DNA of 64,000 nucleotides from UBA946 sp031550725 (GTDB lineage: Bacteria; Bacillota; Clostridia; Oscillospirales; Ruminococcaceae), in assembly GCA_031550725.1 (NCBI GenBank), contig JAVBOH010000011.1, forward strand, positions 39,307-103,306, given 5' to 3'. The notes beneath the pieces are model-generated. The model was not told the DNA's origin and did no database searches. It saw only the letters and a program-made list of their open reading frames with translations. Below are positions 42,533 to 52,051 of the stretch, piece after piece (position 1 is the first letter of the stretch; every line of letters starts with the position of its first letter). Made by a program: the position numbers and the translations under genes.

Positions 42533-42565
42533 ATGCGTACTGTGACATAAATTCACAGTACGCAT
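42533..42565 (-). terminator. Terminator-like hairpin after the large solute-binding lipoprotein
   Basis: ATGCGTACTGTGA / TCACAGTACGCAT perfect 13-bp stem with 7-nt loop, 14 bp after the stop. The T tract on the minus strand is weak. Confidence 0.65.
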
Positions 42566-42578
42566 ATTTTAGCTAAAA

Positions 42579-44957
42579 TTATCTGCTTTCGTTAATGTAA
42601 ACAGATACACGATTCTGAATAATATCAGCAACCTCAGCAGCAGACTTCTGACCTGAGAAGAAGCTTGAAGTTTCCTCGGTAATAATCTTCTCCAAATCAC
42701 TGTCATAGCTTACCATATACTTGACGGACTTAACAAAGTTAAGTATCTTCTGGTTATCAGCATCATCATTAACACCAATATCAATAGATGATTCACCAAG
42801 CCAGTAAGTGTTCTCATATTCAACTTTCTTATCGCCATCCATGTAAAATGGCTTTTCCTTAGCTTTTTCCATCTGAATTTCCAACGCTGAATTCTTTATT
42901 GGGAAAGCATATTCGCATTTATCCTGATAATCGCTTTGTAAAAATGTTCTTACAAACTGCCATGCGCCATCAGTATTTTTACCCTTTGCCATAATAGCAA
43001 GATTTAGGTTTGCATATGCAGCAGAGCCAGTGCTGTCAGATGTTGGATATCCCTTAAAAGTAATCGGCTCACCAAATGCACCCTTTTCAAGCTCTCTGAT
43101 AGTTGTAAATCTGTTTAAATACTGGTCGGAAAGCAATACCTTGTCTGTACGGTATGCAGACTGTTGGTCGGTATACCAGTTAGGGTCATTATATAATGTT
43201 TCATAATCAATTTCCTCAGGGAATGTATTTGCAAATTCAAGTAATTTTATAAATTCAGGAGTGTTGAAATTACATACGCCTGTCTGATAATTGATATAAT
43301 CATTTATTGTCTGATATAGTAAATTTGAAATAAACTGGGACTTAGTAGTTTCACGAAAAACCTGCTTATCAGGGTTTGCATTAACAAAGTCAATGAATTC
43401 ATCAACTGTCCAGCCCTGCTTTTCTCCGACAAGAGAAGTCTTGCCTGCTAAAGTCTGAATGCTGAAGCTTGGTACAATTGAGTAAAGCTTACCATCTGTT
43501 TCGCAAGCCTCAAAGATATTCTGCAAGTAATCTTCCTTATTGATTTCTTCATCTGCATCCATAAATTTATAGATATCTGCAAACATACCCTTTGAAATGT
43601 AACTGCTTACAGGCATTGAGTTTGCTACAATCAAAACATCAGGGATATTGCCTGCAATCAAGTCATTGTTTAAATTTGTGATAGCGTCATTCCAGTCGCT
43701 TTCATCCATATAAGATTTAATTTCAATCTGATATTCTGCATTATTCTTATTAAATTCAAGCGCCTTGTTTCTCAAGTCATAATCCAAATACCAGCAAGCA
43801 ATTGTTATAAGTTTTTTGTCAGGAACATCTTCCGGAGCTACTCTTGTAAGGAGTGTAATTCTCATACCATCGCCGCCATATGAATATCCGCCGCCGCTCA
43901 TTTCATACACATATGTTGCACATAAAATTCTGCCGTCACTAAGTACTGTTGAACACTGCATTGTTGTTGTATCAAAACCTGATCTCATCCAGTCAATGAT
44001 TGGTGTTGCTGTGTCTGTTTCAATATTATATCCGCTCATACCTGATGAAGTTACAAGTATGCTGTCATATTCTCCTGCACCGTCAGTTACTCCGTCTAAA
44101 GACCTCTTTGACTCAACTGTTCTTGAGAATGACTGTGTAGCAACATCAATTTCTTTAAGCATTGACTTGCTGCTGTATTCATTATTCGCATAGGAATACT
44201 GGCTTTCATAGATAAACATTTTACCAGTACTTGTTCTGATTACATTACCGAGCCAAGAGCCTGAATTATCAGTTCTCTTAACATCACTTTCAAGCTTGAA
44301 TAACAACTTACCTGTGCTATCAAGTACGAAAAGTGTGCTTTGACAAGTGACATAAATATTTCCATCATTATCAATATTAAAGTTGCCAATATAGAAATAA
44401 TCATCACCGTTTACCTGATCTTTAAGTGCGGACAGATCAATCGGAGCACTGGCAACACCATCCTTGCCATATTTCACAAGGTTAAAGCTTTCTGTACTTT
44501 CACCACTTTCATAAACATATTTATAGTGATTTTCAAGTGCCCAGAAGTTGCCGTCTTTATCAAGTGCAGCATTATTTATGTTTGTATTTTCACTGTAACC
44601 CTTTTCGTTGTTTGCCTGTTCATCATCACTGCTTGACTTTGCTAGTACAGATTCACTTATAAGGTTACCCTCAATGTCCATGACAACAAACTTTGTTTCA
44701 CTTGACCAGTACCAGTTACCATCCTCAAGCTCTTTTGAATCATCATTCGAGCCGTATAGATATACGTATTCGCCGTCACTTTTAACCATTGAAATATTTT
44801 TAAGCTCAGTAGGAATTTCAATCTCCTGTGCTGTAAAAACATTTTCCTTTGATGCAAGAGGAACTTCACCTTTTCCTCCGCAGGCGGATAGCGACAGCAT
44901 CATGCCGGCAGCTAAAATTCCGCACGTCAGCCTCTTAACGAGTGCTTTTTTATTCAT
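42579..44957 (-). CDS. Large lipoprotein: N-terminal propeller-like domain plus ABC sugar-type solute-binding domain
   Basis: A 792-residue lipoprotein. The signal peptide ends at LSLSAC followed by GGKGE. Residues about 35-390 hold repeated blade-like segments (YVYLYGSNDD, NINNAALDKDGNFWALEN, FNIDNDGNIYVTCQSTLFVLD) suggesting a beta-propeller. Residues about 390-790 are an extracellular solute-binding protein type 1 domain starting ITIACWYLDYDLRNKALEFN. Usual binding proteins are about 400-450 residues, so the extra domain doubles the size. ATG 44957 is eight bases after GGAGG. It is the last gene of a unit with two ABC permeases; no ATPase is present, so a shared MsmX-like ATPase would be needed if this is an importer. 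Confidence 0.8.
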   Translation of the reverse strand: MNKKALVKRLTCGILAAGMMLSLSACGGKGEVPLASKENVFTAQEIEIPTELKNISMVKSDGEYVYLYGSNDDSKELEDGNWYWSSETKFVVMDIEGNLISESVLAKSSSDDEQANNEKGYSENTNINNAALDKDGNFWALENHYKYVYESGESTESFNLVKYGKDGVASAPIDLSALKDQVNGDDYFYIGNFNIDNDGNIYVTCQSTLFVLDSTGKLLFKLESDVKRTDNSGSWLGNVIRTSTGKMFIYESQYSYANNEYSSKSMLKEIDVATQSFSRTVESKRSLDGVTDGAGEYDSILVTSSGMSGYNIETDTATPIIDWMRSGFDTTTMQCSTVLSDGRILCATYVYEMSGGGYSYGGDGMRITLLTRVAPEDVPDKKLITIACWYLDYDLRNKALEFNKNNAEYQIEIKSYMDESDWNDAITNLNNDLIAGNIPDVLIVANSMPVSSYISKGMFADIYKFMDADEEINKEDYLQNIFEACETDGKLYSIVPSFSIQTLAGKTSLVGEKQGWTVDEFIDFVNANPDKQVFRETTKSQFISNLLYQTINDYINYQTGVCNFNTPEFIKLLEFANTFPEEIDYETLYNDPNWYTDQQSAYRTDKVLLSDQYLNRFTTIRELEKGAFGEPITFKGYPTSDSTGSAAYANLNLAIMAKGKNTDGAWQFVRTFLQSDYQDKCEYAFPIKNSALEIQMEKAKEKPFYMDGDKKVEYENTYWLGESSIDIGVNDDADNQKILNFVKSVKYMVSYDSDLEKIITEETSSFFSGQKSAAEVADIIQNRVSVYINESR

Positions 44958-45016
44958 ATTCATATCCTCCATAACTAAGTTTGTGTATGTATAAACGCAA
45001 TGTCATGCGAATAAAC

Positions 45017-46057
45017 CTATTTTCCTTTTTTAAATTTCCCCTTAATTTTTGAAAACACTTTTTGTCTGTTCTTAATGAGTATACCGAATAAAACAATAAC
45101 AGTCAATAAAGGCAATACAAGAGATATCATCATAATAAGCAAAGCGACAGCCGCTTTGTTTTCTAATATTCTCGCCGCATTTTCCCAGTATGGATAAATG
45201 ACTGCACTGTCACTAATACGTGAAATATTATACTTTGATATAACATTAATCAAATTTTTATATGAGTATCTTGTTTTATTTTCAACAACAATTGTTTTGG
45301 TTTCATCAGGAGATAATGCTTCTTTATAAAGCTTAATTCCAAGTCCTTTTAATGTTTCGGGAATACAAACCTCATAACTAGTAATCGGAGCAATGCTATT
45401 AAGCTTAACAGCAGCCTCATATGACATATACAGCATTGGTTTGTCACCGTATGTAAGCTTTGATGCACTGTCGTTATCTCTTTCGATTACACCTGCGACA
45501 ACAAAATCATATCCATTAATTTTAACATTCTTTCCGTTAACATTTGATGAGCCAAAAAGCTGCCATGCTAAATTTTCATCAATAACAATTCTGTCTTTCA
45601 TAAGCTCATCTTCACTATAATAACTACCTGAAAGAAGTCTTAACGGATGAAACAAGAAGAAGTCCCCACCAGTAAAAATAACATCAGCATCAGCAGATTT
45701 GCTATCATTAATCACAGTCAAATTACCAGCACTGCCTGAATATGCATCAGCCCAAAGTCTGCCGTTATCAACAGTTGTGCCATCCGGAAGTGTAATCACT
45801 TTTTTAGCAATTGAGTTTTTTGACATTTCCTGTTCAAGATTATATCTATTCATATAAATGCCATTTAAGTCAAGTGCATTTACTGTACTTGTAAATAGTG
45901 AAATTTGTGTATAATTTCCGCCATCCGCCGCCCATCTTTTGTAAAACGACTGTGAAGTCAGCTTAGATGAAACAGAGTTTAATACACATACCATCACGAT
46001 AAATAAAATTAAACAGGCTAAATTCAAAGCAGAAACAACAATGTATCGTTTCTTCAT
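45017..46057 (-). CDS. MacB-like extracellular core protein without FtsX permease body
   Basis: A 346-residue protein with one membrane segment at each end (about 8-30 and 305-328) and a large extracellular region between. This region resembles the MacB periplasmic core (ADADVIFTGGDFFLFHPLRLLSG, DRIVIDENLAWQLFGSSNVNG, KINGYDFVVAGVIE), as in the first part of MacB/LolE-type permeases. The remaining three FtsX-type helices are missing, as is any MacB ATPase. With the HlyD adaptor upstream (38-bp gap) it resembles a MacA-MacB pair reduced to its extracellular parts. Function unknown. Confidence 0.7.
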   Translation of the reverse strand: MKKRYIVVSALNLACLILFIVMVCVLNSVSSKLTSQSFYKRWAADGGNYTQISLFTSTVNALDLNGIYMNRYNLEQEMSKNSIAKKVITLPDGTTVDNGRLWADAYSGSAGNLTVINDSKSADADVIFTGGDFFLFHPLRLLSGSYYSEDELMKDRIVIDENLAWQLFGSSNVNGKNVKINGYDFVVAGVIERDNDSASKLTYGDKPMLYMSYEAAVKLNSIAPITSYEVCIPETLKGLGIKLYKEALSPDETKTIVVENKTRYSYKNLINVISKYNISRISDSAVIYPYWENAARILENKAAVALLIMMISLVLPLLTVIVLFGILIKNRQKVFSKIKGKFKKGK

Positions 46058-46095
46058 GCAAGTCTACTCCTTTCCGAGTAATGTGTTGGCGTTTA

Positions 46096-48057
46096 TTATG
46101 ATGCCATTCTGACCTGCATACCAGCCTCAATAGGCTTATTAGCAGATGTAATAACAAATTCGCCGTCTGAAACAGCACCGGAAATAGCAGAATATGTACC
46201 GTCATTTGCAAGCACTTCAATATCAACCCTTTGTGCATAGAAACGATTGCCAAGTGGGGTATTTTTTGCCTGAACGGTAAGAATAAATTTACCATTATTA
46301 TCTTCCCTTATAGCACTGTTTGGAATAACGCATTCATAATTCTGACCCTTACCGCCAATAACAAGCTGGAGATTAGTTCCTGGCGAAACATCTCCTGTTA
46401 CGGAGAATGTAACCGTTTTATTCTTAGTTGGGTCAACGCTGTCAGGCTTTATAGACTGAATTTTTGCCTCGGCATTACCACCCCAGAAATATTGAATTTC
46501 AGCAGTGTCACCAACTTTTATTTTCTTTGCCTGATCATTTGTAACATTAAAGCTTAAAGTATATCCAAGCTCTGTAAGCTCAACGAAAGCAACCGTTGAA
46601 TCAGCAGTGATTGTAGCACCGGAAACATAACTTAGCTGGCTGATTGTACCTGCAACAGGTGAAGTAATTTCATCCTTTGCATTTTTTCTTTTTTCGGCAG
46701 CTTCAGAAATCTTCTTTTTAGCCTTTTCCACAGCTTCCTGTGCCTTTGTTATTTCATCACGCTTTGCTTGCAGCTCAAGGGAATTGGTCTTTGAATCGTT
46801 AATCTCTTTTTGCTGTTTCTGCTCAAGCGCAACCTTTTTCGACTCAAGTTCACGTTTCATAGTACGAATATTCTCGTCAGCTTTTTCTACTGTTAAGTCT
46901 GCTTTACCCTTTGCAGTTTCCTCAGCAGCAGTTGCTTCAACTACTTCTGCTTCCGCATCGAAAATTTTATCATTTACCGCATCAATCTGTACCTTGAATT
47001 TCTTTCTGATACTTCCTTTTACAGTAACAAGATTTTGCTTAGCTTCATCAACTTTATCGGCAGCATTATTCTTATTTTGTATTGCAGTTTTCAGGTATGA
47101 TGCATTAATACTGGAATCAATCTGACTTGATACAAGATTGCTGTATTCTTCATTCAAATAACTAAGTTCAACATTCTTTTTATTAATCTGTGCTACAAAA
47201 TCATCAGGGGCATTTCCAGCAACTGCATCAGCATATAAAGCATCAATTTCTGCTTGTTTCTCATCAATTGATTTTTTTATGGAAGTAATTTCAGAGCTGC
47301 TTGCTCCTGAACCCTTTTTCTCATATTCAGCAACCTGATCAGCATAATACTTTTCATTTTTTTCCGCTTCTTTAATTCTCTTTTCAGCTGCAGTTATTAA
47401 TTTTTTATTTTCATCATCAAGAAAAACAAAGTCTTCAGAGGAAGTGGATGAAACATAACCCATCTGTTCTTCTAAGTCTGATTTTTCATTTTTAAGCGCA
47501 AGAACCAAAGCATTTTTTTCTGCAAGGATTTTTTTAGCCTTTTCATATTCAGCCGCAAAAACAGCTATATTATTCTTATCCTTTTCAGCTTTGCTGATAT
47601 CTTCCTCAAGGTGTTTAATATCAAGATAGTCAACAGAATAATCAACACCTAATTCACCTAACAAAGCCTTTTGATAATCAAGATTTAATGCATCAAGCGC
47701 ATCCTCAGCTGTTTGCAGGTCAGCTTCAAGTTTTTCATTTTCTGTTTTAACCTTTTCACTGTCATCAATAGGTTCAAGCGTCATAATAACCTGACCTTTT
47801 TCAATTAGGTCACCCTTTTTTACATTAACAGAAAGAATCATTCTTTCTTCCTTTGCCTTGATTTCAAAGACATCGCTTGCCTCAACAGTACCGCTGCCTC
47901 TTATCTGTTCGGAAACAGTGCTGTTTTTTGAATACTGAGCCGAAACCTCGGGCAGTGAATAGTTCATAATAGTGTTTGAAAAAAAGGTAAGCAGCAGCAT
48001 AATCACGAGAAAGATTATAATTGCATTTTTGACCCATTCTCTTTTCTTAGAATTCAT
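46096..48057 (-). CDS. HlyD/MacA-family adaptor with very long coiled coil
   Basis: A 653-residue membrane-fusion-type protein: N-terminal membrane segment (about 10-32), a lipoyl half-motif (IRGSGTVEASDVFEIKAK), a coiled-coil hairpin of roughly 350 residues (about 90-450), the second lipoyl half (ITSPVAGTISQLSYVSG), a beta-barrel and membrane-proximal domain. Typical Gram-positive adaptors of this type are 350-450 residues, so the coil is unusually long and could span the cell wall. ATG 48057 follows GGAG by six bases; the longer frame lacks support. The adjacent MacB-like core suggests they interact. Confidence 0.8.
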   Translation of the reverse strand: MNSKKREWVKNAIIIFLVIMLLLTFFSNTIMNYSLPEVSAQYSKNSTVSEQIRGSGTVEASDVFEIKAKEERMILSVNVKKGDLIEKGQVIMTLEPIDDSEKVKTENEKLEADLQTAEDALDALNLDYQKALLGELGVDYSVDYLDIKHLEEDISKAEKDKNNIAVFAAEYEKAKKILAEKNALVLALKNEKSDLEEQMGYVSSTSSEDFVFLDDENKKLITAAEKRIKEAEKNEKYYADQVAEYEKKGSGASSSEITSIKKSIDEKQAEIDALYADAVAGNAPDDFVAQINKKNVELSYLNEEYSNLVSSQIDSSINASYLKTAIQNKNNAADKVDEAKQNLVTVKGSIRKKFKVQIDAVNDKIFDAEAEVVEATAAEETAKGKADLTVEKADENIRTMKRELESKKVALEQKQQKEINDSKTNSLELQAKRDEITKAQEAVEKAKKKISEAAEKRKNAKDEITSPVAGTISQLSYVSGATITADSTVAFVELTELGYTLSFNVTNDQAKKIKVGDTAEIQYFWGGNAEAKIQSIKPDSVDPTKNKTVTFSVTGDVSPGTNLQLVIGGKGQNYECVIPNSAIREDNNGKFILTVQAKNTPLGNRFYAQRVDIEVLANDGTYSAISGAVSDGEFVITSANKPIEAGMQVRMAS

Positions 48058-48121
48058 TGTACACTCCATTTCTTCGTATAACACATACGAAAGCTATATT
48101 TATATTATGCAATATTATTTA

Positions 48122-49060
48122 TTAACCTTTTAAACCGCCTGAATAAGCAATACCTTCAACGAGATATTCTTCTCCATATAAAAACATGAGCAAAGTAGGT
48201 ATCATATAAATTGAGGCAACCGCAAAAGCAAGTCCGATTTCACCTGAGTTAATCTGTGACAGGAAAACCGACAGCGGATATTTTGACTGGTCATCAAGCA
48301 AAATAAGAGGCTGCTCAACCATATTCCAGTAATCGATAAACACAAGCATAGCAACAGAATAAAGAACACTTTTACACAGCGGCATAGCGATTTTTGTGAA
48401 AATCTGAACTTCTCCAGCACCATCAAGTTTTGCAGCCTCGATGAGCGAAACAGGAATTCTGCGCATGATTTTTGTCAGCAGGAATACAGAAAAAGGTGTA
48501 AAAATACCAGGCAGAATAATTGCCCACCGTGTATTTAAAATATTCAGCCAGTCAGAAATTAAGTAGTTTGGTACAAGCGTTACCTGATATGGCATCAGCA
48601 TAACAATTATATAGATAAAGAAAATTATTTCTTTTAATCTGCCTTTTAATCTTGCAAATGCATATGCTGCAATTGAGGCAGTAGCAAGCTGAAAAATCAC
48701 GATAGGAACAACCAGTATAACAGAGTTCCAAAACTTAAAAAGATAATCAGGACTTTTAAAAAGCACCGTTATATACTGTGAAAAAGAAACCATATCAGGT
48801 ATCAGCTTAAGGTTTATTTTCTCAGAAATAAACACCTTTCCCCCCTGTTCTGTTGTCGCAAATACAGCACCATAATTCGTCGAAATTTCCTGTGTGCTCA
48901 TAAATGAATTTGCAATGGTTAGTATTGTTGGCAAAAGAAATATAAGTGCAGCAATTCCTGCAAAGGCAGTCATAAATCCGATTAAAATTTTATGCCGAAG
49001 CTTTATAAACGACATCTTTTTCTTAGCTTTAATCGGTTCAGATACAGATTTATCAATCAT
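48122..49060 (-). CDS. Carbohydrate-type ABC transporter permease (MalG/LacG-like)
   Basis: A 312-residue inner-membrane permease with about six helices. The EAA loop that docks on the ATPase is EAAKLDGAGEVQIFTKIAMPL at about 195-215. It carries an enlarged extracellular loop after helix 1 (about 55-95), longer than usual. The start overlaps the stop of the MalF-like gene as ATGA (49057-49060), so the two are translated together and form the heterodimer. Confidence 0.9.
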   Translation of the reverse strand: MIDKSVSEPIKAKKKMSFIKLRHKILIGFMTAFAGIAALIFLLPTILTIANSFMSTQEISTNYGAVFATTEQGGKVFISEKINLKLIPDMVSFSQYITVLFKSPDYLFKFWNSVILVVPIVIFQLATASIAAYAFARLKGRLKEIIFFIYIIVMLMPYQVTLVPNYLISDWLNILNTRWAIILPGIFTPFSVFLLTKIMRRIPVSLIEAAKLDGAGEVQIFTKIAMPLCKSVLYSVAMLVFIDYWNMVEQPLILLDDQSKYPLSVFLSQINSGEIGLAFAVASIYMIPTLLMFLYGEEYLVEGIAYSGGLKG

Positions 49061-49953
49061 CCTTCAACATCCTCCCCGAATTTATTTTCAGCAATAAACA
49101 ACGCTCCGATAATAATTATCATTACAATTGACATTACAATCGCAGCAGATGATAGCTTTTGATAATCAAGCGACTGGAACGTATTATTCATAAAATGCTG
49201 GAGCATATAAATCGAATCATATGGTCTGTTTCCTGTCAGCAGGAATATTTCTCTGAACACCTTAAATGAGTTAATGAGGGATAAAACTGTGACAAAAAGT
49301 ATTGTCGGTGATAGATATTTTATTTTTATTCTAAAAAACTTATAGAACTCCCCTGCACCCTCAAGCGTTGCAACCTCCATCAAATCCTGAGGTATATTAT
49401 TGAGTGCTGATAGGAACAAAATCATGTTATAGCCAAGGTTTTTCCATAAAAAAAGCAGTATTATAACAACTTGTGCATAGCTTGATTTAAACCAGTCAAT
49501 CTTATCAACTCCAAAAACCGCAAGCACATGATTGACTGTACCATTGTAATGAAAAACAACCTGCCAGATGAGTACAACCGAGGCAACAGGAACCATCATC
49601 GGACACAGAAAACTTGTCCTGAAATGGCTTACATATGGTATCTTGCTGTCAAGCAGCATCGCAAGCAGCATCGATAGAACAACAGCTAACGGAACAGCAA
49701 TAAGTGAAAACGAAAATGTATTCATTGATGCCGTTTTAAATGCTGAGTTCTTAAAAAGTCTTATGTAATTTTCAAAAAAAACGAATTCCTTGTTAATTGG
49801 GTTATCAACAAAGGAATAAAATATTACAACGCAAAAAGGCAGCAGAAAGAATATAATAACACCTAACAAGCTTGGCATTAAACAAAGCACAGGAAATATT
49901 TTATCTTTCAGCAGTACATCCTTTAAATTTTTCAGTTTTTTAGTTTTTTTCAT
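49057..49953 (-). CDS. Carbohydrate-type ABC transporter permease (MalF/UgpA-like)
   Basis: A 298-residue permease with six predicted helices and the EAA loop EVATLEGAGEFYKFFRIKIKYL. GAGG lies six bases before ATG 49953; the frame runs 20 codons further upstream without a ribosome site. It is the first gene of the unit MalF-MalG-HlyD-MacB core-binding protein, after a terminator that separates it from the FecR-domain genes. Confidence 0.88.
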   Translation of the reverse strand: MKKTKKLKNLKDVLLKDKIFPVLCLMPSLLGVIIFFLLPFCVVIFYSFVDNPINKEFVFFENYIRLFKNSAFKTASMNTFSFSLIAVPLAVVLSMLLAMLLDSKIPYVSHFRTSFLCPMMVPVASVVLIWQVVFHYNGTVNHVLAVFGVDKIDWFKSSYAQVVIILLFLWKNLGYNMILFLSALNNIPQDLMEVATLEGAGEFYKFFRIKIKYLSPTILFVTVLSLINSFKVFREIFLLTGNRPYDSIYMLQHFMNNTFQSLDYQKLSSAAIVMSIVMIIIIGALFIAENKFGEDVEG

Positions 49954-50180
49954 AATCAGCCTCATATTTAAGATATTAAAACAATTGTTAATCGATATGT
50001 ACACATTTAGCAAGATATACCATTCGATAAACGATTACTTATTCATTATAGCATGTTTTTTATAACATTTCTACAAAGCTTTAAAACTGTAATCGTTTTT
50101 TAATCTTTATAAAAAGGTATAACAAAACTTGTAACCAAAATGAAACATTTGAGATTAAAATTTTACATTCGCCAAATAAA

Positions 50181-50218
50181 AAGGGCTGTCACATGAAGCT
50201 TTCCATGCAACAGTCCTT
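50181..50218 (-). terminator. Terminator between the FecR-domain pair and the transporter unit
   Basis: AAGGGCTGT (50181-50189) pairs with ACAGTCCTT (50210-50218); the loop contains a further partial palindrome. On the minus strand it is followed by TTTTTATTTGG. Confidence 0.8.
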
Positions 50219-50224
50219 AAAAGT

Positions 50225-52000
50225 TTAGTTAAATATAGCATTGATAACCATATCTGAAGTTACATTTGTATACGCTTTATCCCAGTATGCAAACAATTTG
50301 CCGTCACCGTTCATTACAGGAGTATATGGAGGGTATGCAGTTTCACCCCTCTTTACAGTGACAGGGTATGCATAACCGTCAATAACGAAAGTTACAGTAT
50401 ACTTAGTTTGGTCTGAAAATACGGCATTAACTATCATGTTTGATGTAACATTAGTAAGGTCTTTATCCCATTTTACAAATAAATTTCCATTCGAATCATA
50501 GGTAGGGAACATTGGCGGTACAGCGGTCTGTCCATGCTTAACTGTTGTAGGATAGTAATATCCGTCAATAACAAATGATACTATATATTCATTTGGCTGA
50601 AGAAGTGCAGTAACGGTAATATCCGATGTGACATTATTGAAATCAGTATCCCATCCAAGAAATTTATAGCCGTCAACAGTGACTGTCGCAGGAATATTAG
50701 CTGCCTCACCATGATTAACATTCAATGTTGTTGTCTTGTCAGCGATAACCAATGTGACAGTATGTGTATTTGTAGTACCATCTGATTCAAATATTGCATT
50801 GATAACCATGTCCCTTGTGATGTTATTGAATGAGCCATCCCATCTTACAAATCTCATGCCTTCAATTTCTGGAATATCAGGAATTTCTGCATTTTCACCG
50901 TGTCTTACTTCCTGAATAGTTTCATCACCGTTTACAATTACAGTTACATAATAAATACTATTATTTGTGTTTGCTGACTTGGTTGTTGTTTCTGATTTTG
51001 TTGTATTCGGTTTTGTAGTTGTCACAGTTGTTGTAGTTTGAGTTTTTGTTGTTGTTTCAGGTGCTCTTGTCGTTGTAGCGACCGGATCCTGTGTAATAAC
51101 ATGAACGCTTTCAGATTCAGTCGTTGTTGTAACCACTGGGTCAGCAGTCTGAACAACATCAGATGAATCGTCAGGAACAATATCATCAATATCAATATCA
51201 AATTCAATATCATCTTCAGGATTTTTGTTTGGATCATCAGAATTGTCATATGCAGTCTTGATTTCTTGAATTGTATATGGAAAATCTGTAACAATTTGTG
51301 CGATATTCAAAAGTGCTTTTAAATCGTAAGATGTAAGCTGATCAAGTGAAAAATCAACATTAAGATATGCAAACATAGGTCCGTCTGTTGCCTCACCGGC
51401 AGTTACACGTCCTGCAAGCTTTGAAACAAGCATTTCAGCTTCATTAACCTTTTCCCCTAAAGTATCATACATTTGTATTTTTGAATTACCCATAAAGGTA
51501 TATACATCAGTGTTTGACACAAATTCTTCAGTTGAATATACAATCTTTGAAACTGTATTTGCTGCATATACTAAAGCATCCGCAGTTCTTACTTCAATCT
51601 GCGCTTTGTCCTTATCCTTTAAATTACAAATAACAGAACCCATATTTAAAAGAATCTGACCATTGTTTTTTCCATCAAATTCACTGTTAACTACAACCTG
51701 TGAATTACGATTTATAAGAACATAATTATTTTCGGAATTTTTTGAGCTGCTATATGTAATGATACAGCTTGCACTGTCACCAACAGTGATAATATCGCCC
51801 TCTTTAAGCAGTGTTCCGCTTGAAATACTGTCTTTATTGCCTGTTGCTGATAGAACGCTGACAGCACCCTTAACATCTGTTATATATAACCCTGTTTCTG
51901 TTTTACCGCCAAAAAGAATTAGAACAGTAACAACAACTGCAACAATTGCAACAGAGCCAAAAATAATCGGCAGTTTAAAATCCTTTAATATTTTTAACAT
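50225..52000 (-). CDS. FecR-domain surface protein with four InlB-type repeats
   Basis: A 591-residue protein: membrane anchor (about 9-28), FecR-like domain (about 30-215; GDIITVGDSASCIITYSS, MGSVICNL, VRTADALVYAANTVSKIVY), acidic and Thr-rich linker, then four InlB B-like (Listeria-Bacteroides) repeats of about 70 residues, each with V-x-HG-x-x-A...W-D...NVT-x-D/N-M pattern and ending VINAIF or similar. Such repeats are usually on extracellular proteins. ATG 52000 follows AGAGG by a few bases; the frame begins eight codons earlier. It lies about 50 bp after the other FecR-domain gene. Confidence 0.8.
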   Translation of the reverse strand: MLKILKDFKLPIIFGSVAIVAVVVTVLILFGGKTETGLYITDVKGAVSVLSATGNKDSISSGTLLKEGDIITVGDSASCIITYSSSKNSENNYVLINRNSQVVVNSEFDGKNNGQILLNMGSVICNLKDKDKAQIEVRTADALVYAANTVSKIVYSTEEFVSNTDVYTFMGNSKIQMYDTLGEKVNEAEMLVSKLAGRVTAGEATDGPMFAYLNVDFSLDQLTSYDLKALLNIAQIVTDFPYTIQEIKTAYDNSDDPNKNPEDDIEFDIDIDDIVPDDSSDVVQTADPVVTTTTESESVHVITQDPVATTTRAPETTTKTQTTTTVTTTKPNTTKSETTTKSANTNNSIYYVTVIVNGDETIQEVRHGENAEIPDIPEIEGMRFVRWDGSFNNITRDMVINAIFESDGTTNTHTVTLVIADKTTTLNVNHGEAANIPATVTVDGYKFLGWDTDFNNVTSDITVTALLQPNEYIVSFVIDGYYYPTTVKHGQTAVPPMFPTYDSNGNLFVKWDKDLTNVTSNMIVNAVFSDQTKYTVTFVIDGYAYPVTVKRGETAYPPYTPVMNGDGKLFAYWDKAYTNVTSDMVINAIFN

Positions 52001-52051
52001 AATACCTCTTTTCTTGTAAAACATTTCGTTTTACATACATAAACCATATAA